Shown: piece after piece, positions 42,148-51,618 of the stretch
Layout: each line of letters opens with the position of its first letter
Position numbering within the stretch: the first letter of the stretch is position 1
Source: Pseudomonas sp. GV071
Lineage (GTDB): Bacteria > Pseudomonadota > Gammaproteobacteria > Pseudomonadales > Pseudomonadaceae
Assembly (NCBI RefSeq): GCF_003050835.1
Contig: NZ_QAOJ01000019.1
Span: 1 to 64,000 of the forward strand
Length of the DNA stretch: 64,000 nucleotides
Direction of reading: 5' to 3'
Translations under genes and position numbers: made by a program
Notes under the pieces: model-generated
The model's input: only the letters and a program-made list of their open reading frames with translations
What the model was told of the DNA's origin: nothing
Database searches by the model: none

Positions 42148-42933
42148 ATGCGTACAGTTCGTCATTTCCTGCTTACCGCCCTGCTCGCCAGCGGCACCTT
42201 TATGCACGCAGCGGCCAATGCCGATGCGCTCGCCGACATCCAGGCCAGCGGCACTCTGAAAGTAGCGGTACCGCAAGACTTCCCACCCTTCGGTTCGGTG
42301 GGCCCGGATATGCAGCCGCGCGGCCTGGACATCGACACGGCAAAACTGATCGCCGACAAGCTCGGGGTAAAGCTGGCGCTGACGCCGGTGAACAGCACCA
42401 ACCGCATCCCCTTCCTGACCACCGGCAAGGTCGACCTGGTGATTTCCAGCCTGGGCAAAAATCCTGAGCGCGAGAAGGTCATCGATTTCTCCAGCGCCTA
42501 CGCGCCCTTTTACTTGGCCGTTTTCGGCCCGGCTGAGGCCGATATTGCCAACACCGACGCACTCAAAGGCAAAACCATCAGCGTGACCCGTGGCGCCATC
42601 GAAGACATGGAGCTCAGCGCCGTGGCGCCGGCCGGCACCACGATCAAACGCTTCGAAGACAACAACTCCACCATTGCCGCCTACCTGTCCGGCCAGGTCG
42701 ATCTGATCGCCAGTGGCAGTGTGGTGATGAGCGCGATTGCCGAGAAAAACCCGAAAAAAGTGCCGGTGCTGAAACTGAAGTTGAAAGACTCGCCGGTGTA
42801 CGTCGGCCTGGCCAAAGAGCAACCGGCGCTGCTGGAAAAAGTGAACGGCATTCTGACCGCCGCCAAGGCCGACGGCAGCCTCAACGGCATTGCTGAAAAG
42901 TGGCTGAAACAACCTCTGCCTGCTGACCTCTGA
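42148..42933 (+). CDS. ABC transporter periplasmic amino-acid-binding protein
   Basis: 261 residues from ATG preceded by CGAGG. Signal peptide to AAANA; then SBP family 3: LKVAVPQDFPPFGSVGPDMQPRGLDIDTAKLIADKLGVKL, VISSLGKNPEREKVIDFSSAY. Binds a polar amino acid or related compound in the periplasm and delivers it to the permeases encoded just downstream. Ligand not deducible from sequence. Confidence 0.92.
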   Translation: MRTVRHFLLTALLASGTFMHAAANADALADIQASGTLKVAVPQDFPPFGSVGPDMQPRGLDIDTAKLIADKLGVKLALTPVNSTNRIPFLTTGKVDLVISSLGKNPEREKVIDFSSAYAPFYLAVFGPAEADIANTDALKGKTISVTRGAIEDMELSAVAPAGTTIKRFEDNNSTIAAYLSGQVDLIASGSVVMSAIAEKNPKKVPVLKLKLKDSPVYVGLAKEQPALLEKVNGILTAAKADGSLNGIAEKWLKQPLPADL

Positions 42934-42946
42934 GCCGCCGAAGCCG

Positions 42947-43612
42947 ATGGCCTACACATTCGACTTCGCCGCCGTTCTGGCCCACAGCGACCAGTTGCTC
43001 AAGGGCGCGCTGTTCACCCTGGAGCTAACCGCCATTGGCGTGTTTGCCGGGGTGGCTATCGGCGTGCTGGGCGCGGTGATGCGCGCCTGGCAGGTACGCC
43101 CCTTCAACTGGCTGTTCAGCGCCTATGTCGAGCTGATCCGCAACACGCCTTTTATCGTTCAGCTGTTCTTTATCTTTTTCGGCCTGCCCTCGCTGGGCGT
43201 GCGCATGACGGAGTGGCAAGCGGCGTCGCTGGCCATGGTGATCAACCTGGGCGCCTACTCCACGGAAATTATCCGCGCCGGTATCCAGGCCATTCCTGCC
43301 GGCCAGATCGAAGCCGCCTCGGCGTTGGCCATGACGCGCTACGAGATCTTCCGCCATGTGGTGTTGCGCCCAGCGCTGGCCAAGGTGTGGCCGGCGCTTT
43401 CGAGCCAGATCATCATCGTCATGCTGGGCTCGGCGGTGTGTTCACAGATCGCCACCGAGGAGCTGTCGTTTGCCGCCAACTTTATTCAGTCGCGTAACTT
43501 CCGCGCGTTTGAAACCTACCTGCTCACCACCCTGCTCTACCTGCTGATGGCCATCGCCCTGCGCCAGGTGCTGAACCTGGTGGGGCGTCACGTGATTGTG
43601 GGGAAACGCTGA
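42947..43612 (+). CDS. Amino-acid ABC transporter permease 1 (HisM/HisQ type)
   Basis: 221 residues, about five TM segments. ELIRNTPFIVQLFFIFFGLPSLG is the polar amino-acid permease start signature and IEAASALAMTRYEIFRHVVLRPAL the EAA loop that contacts the ATPase. Overlaps the second permease by 1 bp (TGATG), implying a heterodimeric channel. Confidence 0.92.
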   Translation: MAYTFDFAAVLAHSDQLLKGALFTLELTAIGVFAGVAIGVLGAVMRAWQVRPFNWLFSAYVELIRNTPFIVQLFFIFFGLPSLGVRMTEWQAASLAMVINLGAYSTEIIRAGIQAIPAGQIEAASALAMTRYEIFRHVVLRPALAKVWPALSSQIIIVMLGSAVCSQIATEELSFAANFIQSRNFRAFETYLLTTLLYLLMAIALRQVLNLVGRHVIVGKR

Positions 43613-44259
43613 TGGATTTCACCTTATGGGACATCATCCGCAACCTGCTCACCGGCCTGCAGTGGACGGTGCTGCTGTCGCTGGTGGCCTTCGTCTGTGG
43701 CGGCGTGGCTGGGCTGCTGGTGATGCTGGCGCGCATTTCAAACCTGACCGCCTTGCGCATGTTGGCGCGTGGTTACATCGAGCTATTCCAGGGCACGCCG
43801 CTGCTGATGCAGCTGTTTCTGGTGTTCTTTGGCATCGCTTTGCTGGGCGTCGACGTGTCGGCCTGGATGGCCGCCGCGGTGGCGCTCACGCTATTCACCA
43901 GCGCTTATCTGGCCGAAATCTGGCGCGGCTGCGTCGAGTCGATCACCAAGGGGCAATGGGAAGCCTCGGCCAGCCTGGCGCTGAACCGTTTGGAGCAATT
44001 GCGCTACGTGATCCTGCCGCAAGCGCTGCGTATTGCCGTGGCACCGACCGTGGGTTTTTCGGTGCAGGTGGTAAAGGGCACGGCGGTGACCTCGATCATC
44101 GGTTTTACCGAACTGACCAAGACCGGCAGCATGATCGCCAATGCCACCTTTGAACCCTTCCTGGTCTACGGGCTGATCGCCCTGGGCTACTTCCTCTTGT
44201 GTTTCCCGCTCTCCATGGGCGCCCGCTACCTTGAAAGGAGGCTGCATGTCGCTGCTTAG
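43612..44259 (+). CDS. Amino-acid ABC transporter permease 2 (HisM/HisQ type)
   Basis: 215 residues. GYIELFQGTPLLMQLFLVFFGIALLG and the EAA loop WEASASLALNRLEQLRYVILPQALRIA mark the same family as its partner. Likely pairs with permease 1. The ATPase gene starts inside its last 14 bp. Confidence 0.92.
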   Translation: MDFTLWDIIRNLLTGLQWTVLLSLVAFVCGGVAGLLVMLARISNLTALRMLARGYIELFQGTPLLMQLFLVFFGIALLGVDVSAWMAAAVALTLFTSAYLAEIWRGCVESITKGQWEASASLALNRLEQLRYVILPQALRIAVAPTVGFSVQVVKGTAVTSIIGFTELTKTGSMIANATFEPFLVYGLIALGYFLLCFPLSMGARYLERRLHVAA

Positions 44260-44974
44260 TATCACTGGCCTGCACAAGTATTACGGCCCTAACCATGTGC
44301 TCAAAGGCGTCGACCTCTCGGTCGAGGAAGGTGAAGTGGTGGCCATTATCGGGCGCAGCGGCTCGGGCAAAAGCACCCTGCTGCGCACCCTCAATGGCCT
44401 GGAGTCGATCAATGACGGGGTGATTGAAGTCGATGGCCAGTACCTCGACGCCCAACGCTCCGACCTGCGCGCACTGCGGCAGAAAGTCGGCATGGTGTTC
44501 CAGCAGTTCAACCTGTTCCCGCACCTGAGCGTGGGCGAAAACGTCATGCTCGCCCCCCAGGTGGTGAAGAAAACCGATCGCGCTGAAGCGCGGCGCCTGG
44601 CAGAAAAAATGCTCGAGCGCGTGGGCCTGGCGGACAAATTCAACGCCTTTCCCGAACAGCTGTCCGGCGGCCAGCAACAGCGCGTGGCCATTGCCCGGGC
44701 GCTGGCCATGTCGCCGCGTGTATTGCTGTGCGACGAGATCACTTCGGCGCTCGACCCGGAGTTGGTCAACGAAGTGCTGAGCGTGGTGCGCGAACTGGCC
44801 AAAGAAGGCATGACCCTGATCATGGTCACCCACGAAATGCGCTTTGCCCGCGAGGTCGGCGACAAGCTGGTGTTCATGCACCAGGGCCGGGTGCATGAAG
44901 TGGGCGCGCCCAAAGACCTGTTCAACGCGCCAGCGACGCCGGAGCTGGCCAACTTTATTGGCAGTATCGGTTAA
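44246..44974 (+). CDS. Amino-acid ABC transporter ATP-binding protein
   Basis: 242 residues from the ATG with AGGAGG upstream. Walker A GRSGSGKST, Q-loop QQFNLFPHL, signature LSGGQQQRVAIARALA, Walker B RVLLCDEITSALDP, switch MVTHEMRFA: all complete. GlnQ/HisP-type ATPase energising the permease pair. It closes the four-gene operon. Confidence 0.93.
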   Translation: MSLLSITGLHKYYGPNHVLKGVDLSVEEGEVVAIIGRSGSGKSTLLRTLNGLESINDGVIEVDGQYLDAQRSDLRALRQKVGMVFQQFNLFPHLSVGENVMLAPQVVKKTDRAEARRLAEKMLERVGLADKFNAFPEQLSGGQQQRVAIARALAMSPRVLLCDEITSALDPELVNEVLSVVRELAKEGMTLIMVTHEMRFAREVGDKLVFMHQGRVHEVGAPKDLFNAPATPELANFIGSIG

Positions 44975-44992
44975 CGCCGCTGCGCCTGGCCG

Positions 44993-45898
44993 TTACCCCG
45001 GCGGCAAACGATCAACCCGCAAGGCATCCACCACCAGCGAAAATGCCTGGGAGGGCTGGCGGCGGCTGGGGTAGTACAGGTGGAAGCCGCTGAACGGTTC
45101 ACACCAGTCTTCCAACACCCGCACCAACCGCCCGTCAGCCAGTGGCTGAGCAAACTCATCCTCGGGCAAGTAAGCGATACCCAGCCCGCTCACCGCCGCA
45201 TCGGCGATATGGGTGGTGGAGTTGAAGATCAACTGGCCGCCTACCCGCACTTTCAGCTTCTTGCCTTGGCGCTCGAATTCCCAGGCATCGACACCGTCGT
45301 AGGTGGGAAAACGAATGTCGATGCAGCGGTGGCTGGTCAAATCGCGCGGGTGTTCAGGCGCGGGGTGTTCGGCGAAGTAGCTGGGCGCGGCCACCAGGGC
45401 CATGCGCACGGGCGGCCCGATGGGCACGGCAATCATGTCCTGGGCCACCGTGTCACTGAAACGCACACCGGCATCGAAGCGGTCGGCGACGATGTCGCGA
45501 AAGCCATAGTTGATATCGAATTCCAGCTTTATGTCCGGATACATCTTCAGCAGCGGCGTGAGCTTGGGCAGCAGCGTGGTCTTGATGATGTTGTCGCCGC
45601 AGGTGATCCGTACCGTGCCGGCCGGTTTGTCACGCAGCTCGGTCAAGGCCTCCACTTCAGCTTCGATTTCATCGAAACGATGGCCCACAGCATCCAGCAG
45701 GCGCTCGCCCGCCGCGGTCAGCGAAACGCTGCGCGTTGTGCGGGTCAGCAAGCGAATTTTCAGGCGCGCCTCCAGGGCCGAAACCACCTGACTTACAGCC
45801 GATTGCGTCACCCCCAGTTGCACCGCTGCGCGGGTAAAGCTGCCCACCCGCGCCACCGTCACGAACGCCAGCAGGTCGTTGAAATTGGGTTTGGCCAT
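44993..45898 (-). CDS. LysR-family transcriptional regulator
   Basis: 301 residues: HTH (SFTRAAVQLGVTQSAVSQVVSALEARLKIRLL) and effector domain (GTVRITCGDNIIKTTLLPKLTPLL). Pattern matches the LysR group often divergent from efflux pumps and oxidoreductases. Divergent from the leader ORF/MFS gene, with a 240-bp region between containing the ATTAGCTAAT palindrome. Confidence 0.9.
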   Translation of the reverse strand: MAKPNFNDLLAFVTVARVGSFTRAAVQLGVTQSAVSQVVSALEARLKIRLLTRTTRSVSLTAAGERLLDAVGHRFDEIEAEVEALTELRDKPAGTVRITCGDNIIKTTLLPKLTPLLKMYPDIKLEFDINYGFRDIVADRFDAGVRFSDTVAQDMIAVPIGPPVRMALVAAPSYFAEHPAPEHPRDLTSHRCIDIRFPTYDGVDAWEFERQGKKLKVRVGGQLIFNSTTHIADAAVSGLGIAYLPEDEFAQPLADGRLVRVLEDWCEPFSGFHLYYPSRRQPSQAFSLVVDALRVDRLPPG

Positions 45899-45952
45899 AG
45901 CGAGTTCGCCCAGTCAATTGATTAGACCTAGTTATATCCGCATTAAGGACTC

Positions 45953-45962
45953 ATTAGCTAAT
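45953..45962. promoter_or_regulatory. Palindrome in LysR/MFS divergent region
   Basis: ATTAGCTAAT, a perfect 10-bp palindrome within an AT-rich patch 55 bp from the LysR start. A second ATTAG lies at 45920. Plausible LysR site or promoter element. Confidence 0.4.
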
Positions 45963-46073
45963 CAAAATCTCGTTATTGCGTAACACTAGCCGCCATTCCA
46001 GCCCCTCGGCATGCCCAGGGGCGAGCCTCGCGCTAACGGCCTGCTCGCCGTTGCCCATCCGCCAGGAAAGCCC

Positions 46074-46142
46074 ATGAAAAGACCGTTGCCAATGCTCGGT
46101 TTTCTGCTCAGTTCTTTCGCCGATAGGGACTCCCTCCAGTGA
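46074..46142 (+). CDS. Leader peptide ORF upstream of MFS gene
   Basis: 22-codon ORF, MKRPLPMLGFLLSSFADRDS then LQ, with a good AGGAAAG ribosome site. Its TGA overlaps the GTG start of the MFS gene (GTGA), while that GTG has no good ribosome site of its own. Translation of the transporter may therefore depend on reading of this peptide. Protein-level evidence is lacking. Confidence 0.45.
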   Translation: MKRPLPMLGFLLSSFADRDSLQ

Positions 46143-47350
46143 CCGCCGACATCCGCTTGCCAACCACCACCCTCCGCGCAGCCGATGCGCAAACCGCGCA
46201 CTGGGGCGGCGTTTACGCAATGACGTTGTGCGTGTTCGCGCTGATCGCTTCCGAGTTCATGCCCGTCAGCCTGCTGACGCCTCTGGCCAACGACCTGCAG
46301 GTCAGCCAGGGCATGGCCGGCCAAGGGCTGGCCATATCAGGCGCTTTTGCGGTGCTGGCCAGCCTGTCGATCAGTTGGCTGGCCGGCAGCGTAAACAGGA
46401 AGACGCTGCTGCTGGCGCTCACCGCGTTGATGGCCGTGTCGGGCGCCATCGTCGCGCTGGCTCCGAACTACCTGACCTACATGGTTGGGCGCGCCCTGAT
46501 TGGCGTAGTTATTGGCGGCTTCTGGTCGATGTCGGCCGCCACCGCCATGCGCCTGGTGCCAGCCGCCCAGGTACCCAAAGCGCTGGCGGTGTTCAACAGC
46601 GGCAATGCCCTGGCGACCGTGGTGGCCGCCCCGCTCGGCAGTTATCTGGGCTCAGTGGTGGGTTGGCGCGGCGCGTTCCTGTGCCTGGTTCCGGTGGCGT
46701 TGATTGCGCTGGTCTGGCAGTGGCTCAGCCTACCCAGCATGGCCACGCAGGAGCGCTCGCCGGGCGCTGGCAATGTGTTCAAGCTGCTGGGCAACCGCAC
46801 GGTGGCGCTGGGCATGGCCGCTGCCGGGTTGTTTTTCATGGGCCAGTTTGCCCTGTTCACCTACCTGCGGCCGTTTCTGGAAACCGTCACCCACGTCAGC
46901 GTGCCGACCCTGTCCCTGCTGCTATTGGTGATCGGCGTAGCGGGCTTATGCGGCACCACGCTGATCGGTCTGGTGCTCAAGCGCAGCCTCTACGGCACCT
47001 TGGGTGCTATCTCGCTGCTGATGGCAGTGATTGCGCTGGCGCTGATTCCTGCTGGCAGCCGGGTTATCGCGGTAGCGGTATTGCTCGGCCTCTGGGGGTT
47101 GATTGCCACCGCTGCTCCAGTCGGCTGGTGGAGCTGGATTGCCCACGCCATGCCGGATCACGCCGAGGCCGGCGGCGGCCTGATGGTGGCGATTGTGCAA
47201 TTGGCTATCGCCGTGGGCTCCACGGTGGGCGGCGTGCTGTTTGACACGCTCGGCTACCAGAGCACGTTTATCGCCAGCGCGGCGGTGTTGATGCTCGCTG
47301 CCCTGCTCACCGGTTTAACCGCTCGTTCGCCAGTGCCGCACAGCCGCTAG
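46139..47350 (+). CDS. MFS transporter, NepI/PbuE-like
   Basis: 403 residues, 12 TM segments. ASEFMPVSLLTPLANDLQVSQGMAGQGLAISGAFAVL and MVGRALIGVVIGGFWSMSAATAMRL match the DHA1 group that includes purine ribonucleoside efflux proteins NepI and PbuE. Exports a small metabolite with protons. GTG start coupled to the 22-codon leader ORF. Divergent LysR is the likely regulator. Confidence 0.85.
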   Translation: MTADIRLPTTTLRAADAQTAHWGGVYAMTLCVFALIASEFMPVSLLTPLANDLQVSQGMAGQGLAISGAFAVLASLSISWLAGSVNRKTLLLALTALMAVSGAIVALAPNYLTYMVGRALIGVVIGGFWSMSAATAMRLVPAAQVPKALAVFNSGNALATVVAAPLGSYLGSVVGWRGAFLCLVPVALIALVWQWLSLPSMATQERSPGAGNVFKLLGNRTVALGMAAAGLFFMGQFALFTYLRPFLETVTHVSVPTLSLLLLVIGVAGLCGTTLIGLVLKRSLYGTLGAISLLMAVIALALIPAGSRVIAVAVLLGLWGLIATAAPVGWWSWIAHAMPDHAEAGGGLMVAIVQLAIAVGSTVGGVLFDTLGYQSTFIASAAVLMLAALLTGLTARSPVPHSR

Positions 47351-47525
47351 AACAACAGCGGCACGGACCATTGTTGGCGACGGGCAATTAATGAGCTCAG
47401 CTAATAACGGCTATCGCAATCTGTGGGTTCTGAAACGGCGAGCGAATGCTAAGTTCCTAAGGCACAGAGGCCGCCAGCTAAAGGCCTTCACTCAACAGAC
47501 TAATTCTCGTGAAAGCAGGTGAGCC

Positions 47526-47996
47526 ATGGAACTGCGGATAAACCAGAAAACCTACCAGGTCGATGCCGAGGCGGACACGCCGCTGCTGTGGGTTATCCGC
47601 GACGACCTGGGCCTGACCGGCACCAAGTACGGCTGCGGCCTGGCGCAATGCGGCGCCTGCTCGGTGCTGGTCGATGGCAACGTGGTGCGCGCGTGCGTGA
47701 CGCCGGTAGCGGGCGTAGTCGGCCGTGAGGTGACCACCATCGAGGCGGTCGAAGCCGATGAGGTCGGCAAACGGGTGGTCGCTGCCTGGGTTGAACACCA
47801 GGTGGCGCAATGCGGCTACTGCCAGTCTGGCCAGGTCATGGCCGCCACTGCCCTGCTCAAGCGCAACCCCAAGCCCAGCGATCAGCAGATTGCGGCGGCG
47901 ATGGTCAATCTGTGTCGCTGCGGCACCTACAACGCCATCAATGCGGCCGTCCATGAACTGGCAATCACCGCAGCGCCTGCCGGGGAGAATGTCTGA
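47526..47996 (+). CDS. [2Fe-2S] subunit of molybdenum hydroxylase, IorA-like
   Basis: 156 residues. First cluster KYGCGLAQCGACSVLVDGNVVRAC (plant-ferredoxin type), second cluster in QCGYCQSGQVM and NLCRCGTYNAI. Small subunit of the isoquinoline 1-oxidoreductase/aldehyde oxidase class, passing electrons from the Mo centre to the cytochrome c subunit encoded downstream. Overlaps the large-subunit gene by 1 bp. Confidence 0.92.
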   Translation: MELRINQKTYQVDAEADTPLLWVIRDDLGLTGTKYGCGLAQCGACSVLVDGNVVRACVTPVAGVVGREVTTIEAVEADEVGKRVVAAWVEHQVAQCGYCQSGQVMAATALLKRNPKPSDQQIAAAMVNLCRCGTYNAINAAVHELAITAAPAGENV

Positions 47997-50242
47997 TGAG
48001 TACGCCCATGGATACCGCCCTTGGCGAGCCGATCAATCTGTCGCGCCGCCGCTTCCTGGTCGCCTCTGCCGGCACTGCGGTGGGCGCCCTGGTACTCGGT
48101 TTTGGCGTGCCGCTGGGTTCTGCCCGCATGCAAGCGATGGCGGCTGAACGCCAAGCGGCGGGCACCCAGGTGAGCGCGTTTCTGGAGATTCGCCCGGACA
48201 ACAGCATCCGCCTGCTGTGCCCTTTTATCGAGGGCGGCCAAGGCACCTACACGGCCATGGCACAGATCGTCGGCGAGGAACTGGATGCTGATCCTTCGAC
48301 CTTTGTCGTCGAAAGCGCACCACCCGGGGAAGCCTATGTGGTGATGGAGAATGGCCTGCGCATTACCGGCGGCAGCATGTCGGTGCGCATGAGCTACCCC
48401 ACCATGCGCCGGCTGGGTGCCCTGGCCCGCGCGATGCTGCTGCAAGCCGGCAGCGCCCGCCTGAATGTACCCATTGCCGAATTGACCACCGAGCCTGGCC
48501 ACGTGGTGCATGCCGCGTCGGGCCGCTCGCTCAGCTACGGCGAACTGGCCGGCCTTGCCCTTGACCTGGCCGTACCTGCTGCCGACAGCGTGACGCTGCG
48601 CGACCCCAGCCAGTTTCGCTGGATCGGCAAGCCGGTGCGCCGCCTGGACAGTTATGACAAGTCCACCGGCAAGGCGCAGTACACCATCGATCTGCACGTC
48701 GACGGCATGCTCCACGCGGCGGTGCAGCATGCGCCGCGTCTGGGCATGACCGTGGGCGAGTTGCGCAACGAAGCGCAGGTGAAGGCGATGAAGGGGGTGC
48801 ACTCGGTGCAGCGCTTGCCGGGCGCCGTGGCGGTGGTCGCCGAACGCTGGTGGCATGCCAAGCGCGCGGTGGAAGCCATTCAGGTGCAGTGGCAGGAAGC
48901 GGCTGCCGACTCTCCTCTGCGGGTAATGCCGGCAGATTTCTCCAGCGTGGCATTTCGTGAGCGCCTGGCGAACGAACCAGGGCCTGGCCGTGAGGCGGAG
49001 CAAGAAGGTGACGTTGCCGGCACCTTGGCCATGGCGCCGACACAGATCGAAGCCACCTATCACAACCAGTACGTCAACCACGCTCAACTCGAACCCCCGT
49101 CGGCACTGGCCCGGTTCAATCCCGATGGCGGCCTGGAAGTCTGGTTGCCCAACCAGGCGCAGGATTTTTTCCTCGCCGATATCGCCAAGCGCACCGGTAT
49201 GGACCCGGCAAAAATCACCCTGCACACGCCGCTGCTCGGCGGCTTTTTTGGCCGGCATTTTCTCTACGACACCGCCAACCCGTACCCGCAGGCCATCGAG
49301 TTGGCCAAGGCGGTCGGCCGTCCGATCAAGCTGATCTGGAGCCGTGAAGAAGAGTTTTTGCGTGATGCCCTGCGCCCCATGGCCGTGGTGAAGTTTCGCG
49401 CCGCGCTGGATGCCAAGGGCCTGCCCATTGCCATTGAAGCGGTCAGCGCCACCGAAGGGCCCACCGAGGGGCTTGCTGGCAAACAAGGTACAGACCTCGA
49501 CCCAACCGCCCTCGAAGGCCTCACCGGCAAGCAGTACAGCATTGCCAACCGGCGCATCGCGCAGATCTACGTCAAAGGCCCGGTGATGCTGGGCTACTGG
49601 CGCTCGGTGGGTAACTCGCTGAACGATTTTTTTTACGAGGCGTTTCTGGATGAACTGGCCGACAAGGGCGGCCATGACCCCTATGAACTTCGTCTGCACT
49701 TGTTGCAAGGCAACCAGCGCCTGACCCATCTGCTGCAGTCCGTTGCAGAACTGTCCGGCGGCTGGAAGCGCGGGCCGTTCACAGCAGAAGATGGCTCGAA
49801 GCGCGCCCGGGGTGTGGCCATGGCCTCGCCGTTTGGTACGGAGACCGCGGTGGTGGCTGAGGTGTCGATTGAAAATGGCCAGGTCAAGGTTCACGACATC
49901 TGGCAGGCGATAGACCCCGGTAGCATCGTCAACCCCGCCATTGTCGAAGCGCAGGTCAATGGTGCGGTGGCCCTGGGCTTGTCCCAGGCGTTGGTGGAAG
50001 AAGCGGTGTACGTCGACGGCAAACCGCGGGCGCGTAACTACGACCTCTATCAGATTCTGCCGCCGGCGCGCATGGCGCGGGTGCACGTAAAAGTGATCGA
50101 GAGCGGCGCCAAGATGGGCGGCATCGGCGAGCCGCCGCTGCCGGCCGTTGCGCCGGCCGTGGCCAACGCGGTGGCCCGCCTGACCGGCCAGCGCCTGCGC
50201 AGCATGCCATTCTCCAGCTACACCTTCAGCCAACCGAGCTAA
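47996..50242 (+). CDS. Molybdopterin-binding large subunit, IorB-like
   Basis: 748 residues. A twin-arginine motif SRRRFL at 16-21 followed by a hydrophobic stretch directs folded export. Molybdopterin-binding blocks include GGFFGRHFLYD, GYWRSVGNSLNDFF and the C-terminal GGIGEPPLPAVAPAVANA with the active glutamate. It hydroxylates an N-heteroaromatic or aldehyde using water. It lacks the usual duplicated fold of XdhB/FAD enzymes, as in IorB, and passes electrons through IorA to cytochrome c. Substrate not deducible. Confidence 0.9.
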   Translation: MSTPMDTALGEPINLSRRRFLVASAGTAVGALVLGFGVPLGSARMQAMAAERQAAGTQVSAFLEIRPDNSIRLLCPFIEGGQGTYTAMAQIVGEELDADPSTFVVESAPPGEAYVVMENGLRITGGSMSVRMSYPTMRRLGALARAMLLQAGSARLNVPIAELTTEPGHVVHAASGRSLSYGELAGLALDLAVPAADSVTLRDPSQFRWIGKPVRRLDSYDKSTGKAQYTIDLHVDGMLHAAVQHAPRLGMTVGELRNEAQVKAMKGVHSVQRLPGAVAVVAERWWHAKRAVEAIQVQWQEAAADSPLRVMPADFSSVAFRERLANEPGPGREAEQEGDVAGTLAMAPTQIEATYHNQYVNHAQLEPPSALARFNPDGGLEVWLPNQAQDFFLADIAKRTGMDPAKITLHTPLLGGFFGRHFLYDTANPYPQAIELAKAVGRPIKLIWSREEEFLRDALRPMAVVKFRAALDAKGLPIAIEAVSATEGPTEGLAGKQGTDLDPTALEGLTGKQYSIANRRIAQIYVKGPVMLGYWRSVGNSLNDFFYEAFLDELADKGGHDPYELRLHLLQGNQRLTHLLQSVAELSGGWKRGPFTAEDGSKRARGVAMASPFGTETAVVAEVSIENGQVKVHDIWQAIDPGSIVNPAIVEAQVNGAVALGLSQALVEEAVYVDGKPRARNYDLYQILPPARMARVHVKVIESGAKMGGIGEPPLPAVAPAVANAVARLTGQRLRSMPFSSYTFSQPS

Positions 50243-50257
50243 CGGGAAGTCGAGTCC

Positions 50258-51604
50258 ATGAGCAAACGGCACTACGCAAAAGCGGCCGGCACACTGGCAT
50301 TGGTCGGGCTCCTCGTGTTGGTCCTGCTGGTCTGGTACGGCACCCGGGTGCCGGCTTCGGTGTTCGATGCCAGCGATGGCACCCGTTCAGGCGACGCGGC
50401 GCTGGTCCAGCGCGGCGAGTATGTGGCGCGCGCCAGTGACTGCGTGGCCTGCCACAGCCTGCCAGATGGCCCCGCCTTTGCCGGCGGGCTGAAAATGGCC
50501 ACGCCCTTGGGGGCCATCTACGCCACCAACATTACCCCTGACGGCACGGTCGGCATCGGCCACTACAGCCTGGCTGACTTCGACCGCGCCATTCGCCACG
50601 GGGTTGCCCCTGAGGGCCGCCGGCTCTATCCGGCGATGCCGTATCCGTCATACGCCAAGTTGAGCGACGACGACATCCGCGCGCTGTATGCCTTTTTCAT
50701 GCAAGGCGTCGGCGCTTCAGACGCCGCCAATAAGCCGAGCGACATTCCCTGGCCGCTCAACCTGCGCTGGCCCATTGCACTGTGGAATGCGTTGTTTACC
50801 GATTCCCAGCCGTTTGCCCAGCAGACCGAGCAAGACCCCGTGTGGAACCGCGGCGCGTACCTGGTACAAGGCCCCGGCCACTGTGGCAGTTGCCACACCC
50901 CGCGGGGGTTGGCGTTCAACGAAAAAGCCCTGAGCGACAGCGGTAAACAATTTCTCGCCGGCGCCCTGCTGGATGGCTGGTACGCCCCCAGCCTGCGCAA
51001 CGACCCCAACACCGGCCTCGGGCGCTGGAGCGAGGCCGATATTGCGCAGTTCCTGAAAACCGGCCGTAACCAGCATGCGGTGGTGTTTGGTTCGATGACC
51101 GAGGCGTTCAACAACTCCACGCAATTTCTGACCGACGCCGACCTCACCGCCATCGCCCGCTACCTCAAATCCCTGCCCGGCGACCCACAGCGCGATGGCG
51201 CGCCCTGGCAATACCAGGCTGCTGAAGCCTCAGCATTCGCCAGCGCCGGTGGGCATCTCTACGAAACCCGCTGTGCCTCCTGTCACGGCCTGGATGGCAA
51301 GGGCCAGGCGCCATGGATGCCGCCCCTGGCCGGCGCTACGTCGGCGCTGACCGCAGCACCTGAGTCGGCCATCAACATCAGCCTTAACGGTTCGTTGCGG
51401 GTGGTGGCCGCCGGGGTTCCGGATGCGTACCGGATGCCCGCCTTTCGTGCGCAACTATCGGACGTAGAGATTGCCCAAGTGCTGACGTTTGTTCGCGCGA
51501 CATGGGGCAATCAGGGCGGTGAAGTGAATGCACAGGCGGTCGCTAAGCTGCGCGCCCACACCGACCCGGCCAGCCCCACGCCGATTCTTCTGCACATGCG
51601 CTAA
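50258..51604 (+). CDS. Tri-haem cytochrome c, alcohol dehydrogenase-type subunit
   Basis: 448 residues. Membrane anchor at about 9-28, then three CxxCH haem sites: CVACH (62), CGSCH (209), CASCH (339). Homologous to the cytochrome c subunit of membrane alcohol/aldehyde dehydrogenases. It probably takes electrons from the Fe-S subunit on the periplasmic side and feeds the quinone pool or an oxidase. Confidence 0.92.
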   Translation: MSKRHYAKAAGTLALVGLLVLVLLVWYGTRVPASVFDASDGTRSGDAALVQRGEYVARASDCVACHSLPDGPAFAGGLKMATPLGAIYATNITPDGTVGIGHYSLADFDRAIRHGVAPEGRRLYPAMPYPSYAKLSDDDIRALYAFFMQGVGASDAANKPSDIPWPLNLRWPIALWNALFTDSQPFAQQTEQDPVWNRGAYLVQGPGHCGSCHTPRGLAFNEKALSDSGKQFLAGALLDGWYAPSLRNDPNTGLGRWSEADIAQFLKTGRNQHAVVFGSMTEAFNNSTQFLTDADLTAIARYLKSLPGDPQRDGAPWQYQAAEASAFASAGGHLYETRCASCHGLDGKGQAPWMPPLAGATSALTAAPESAINISLNGSLRVVAAGVPDAYRMPAFRAQLSDVEIAQVLTFVRATWGNQGGEVNAQAVAKLRAHTDPASPTPILLHMR

Positions 51605-51618
51605 GCCACGGAGGCTGG

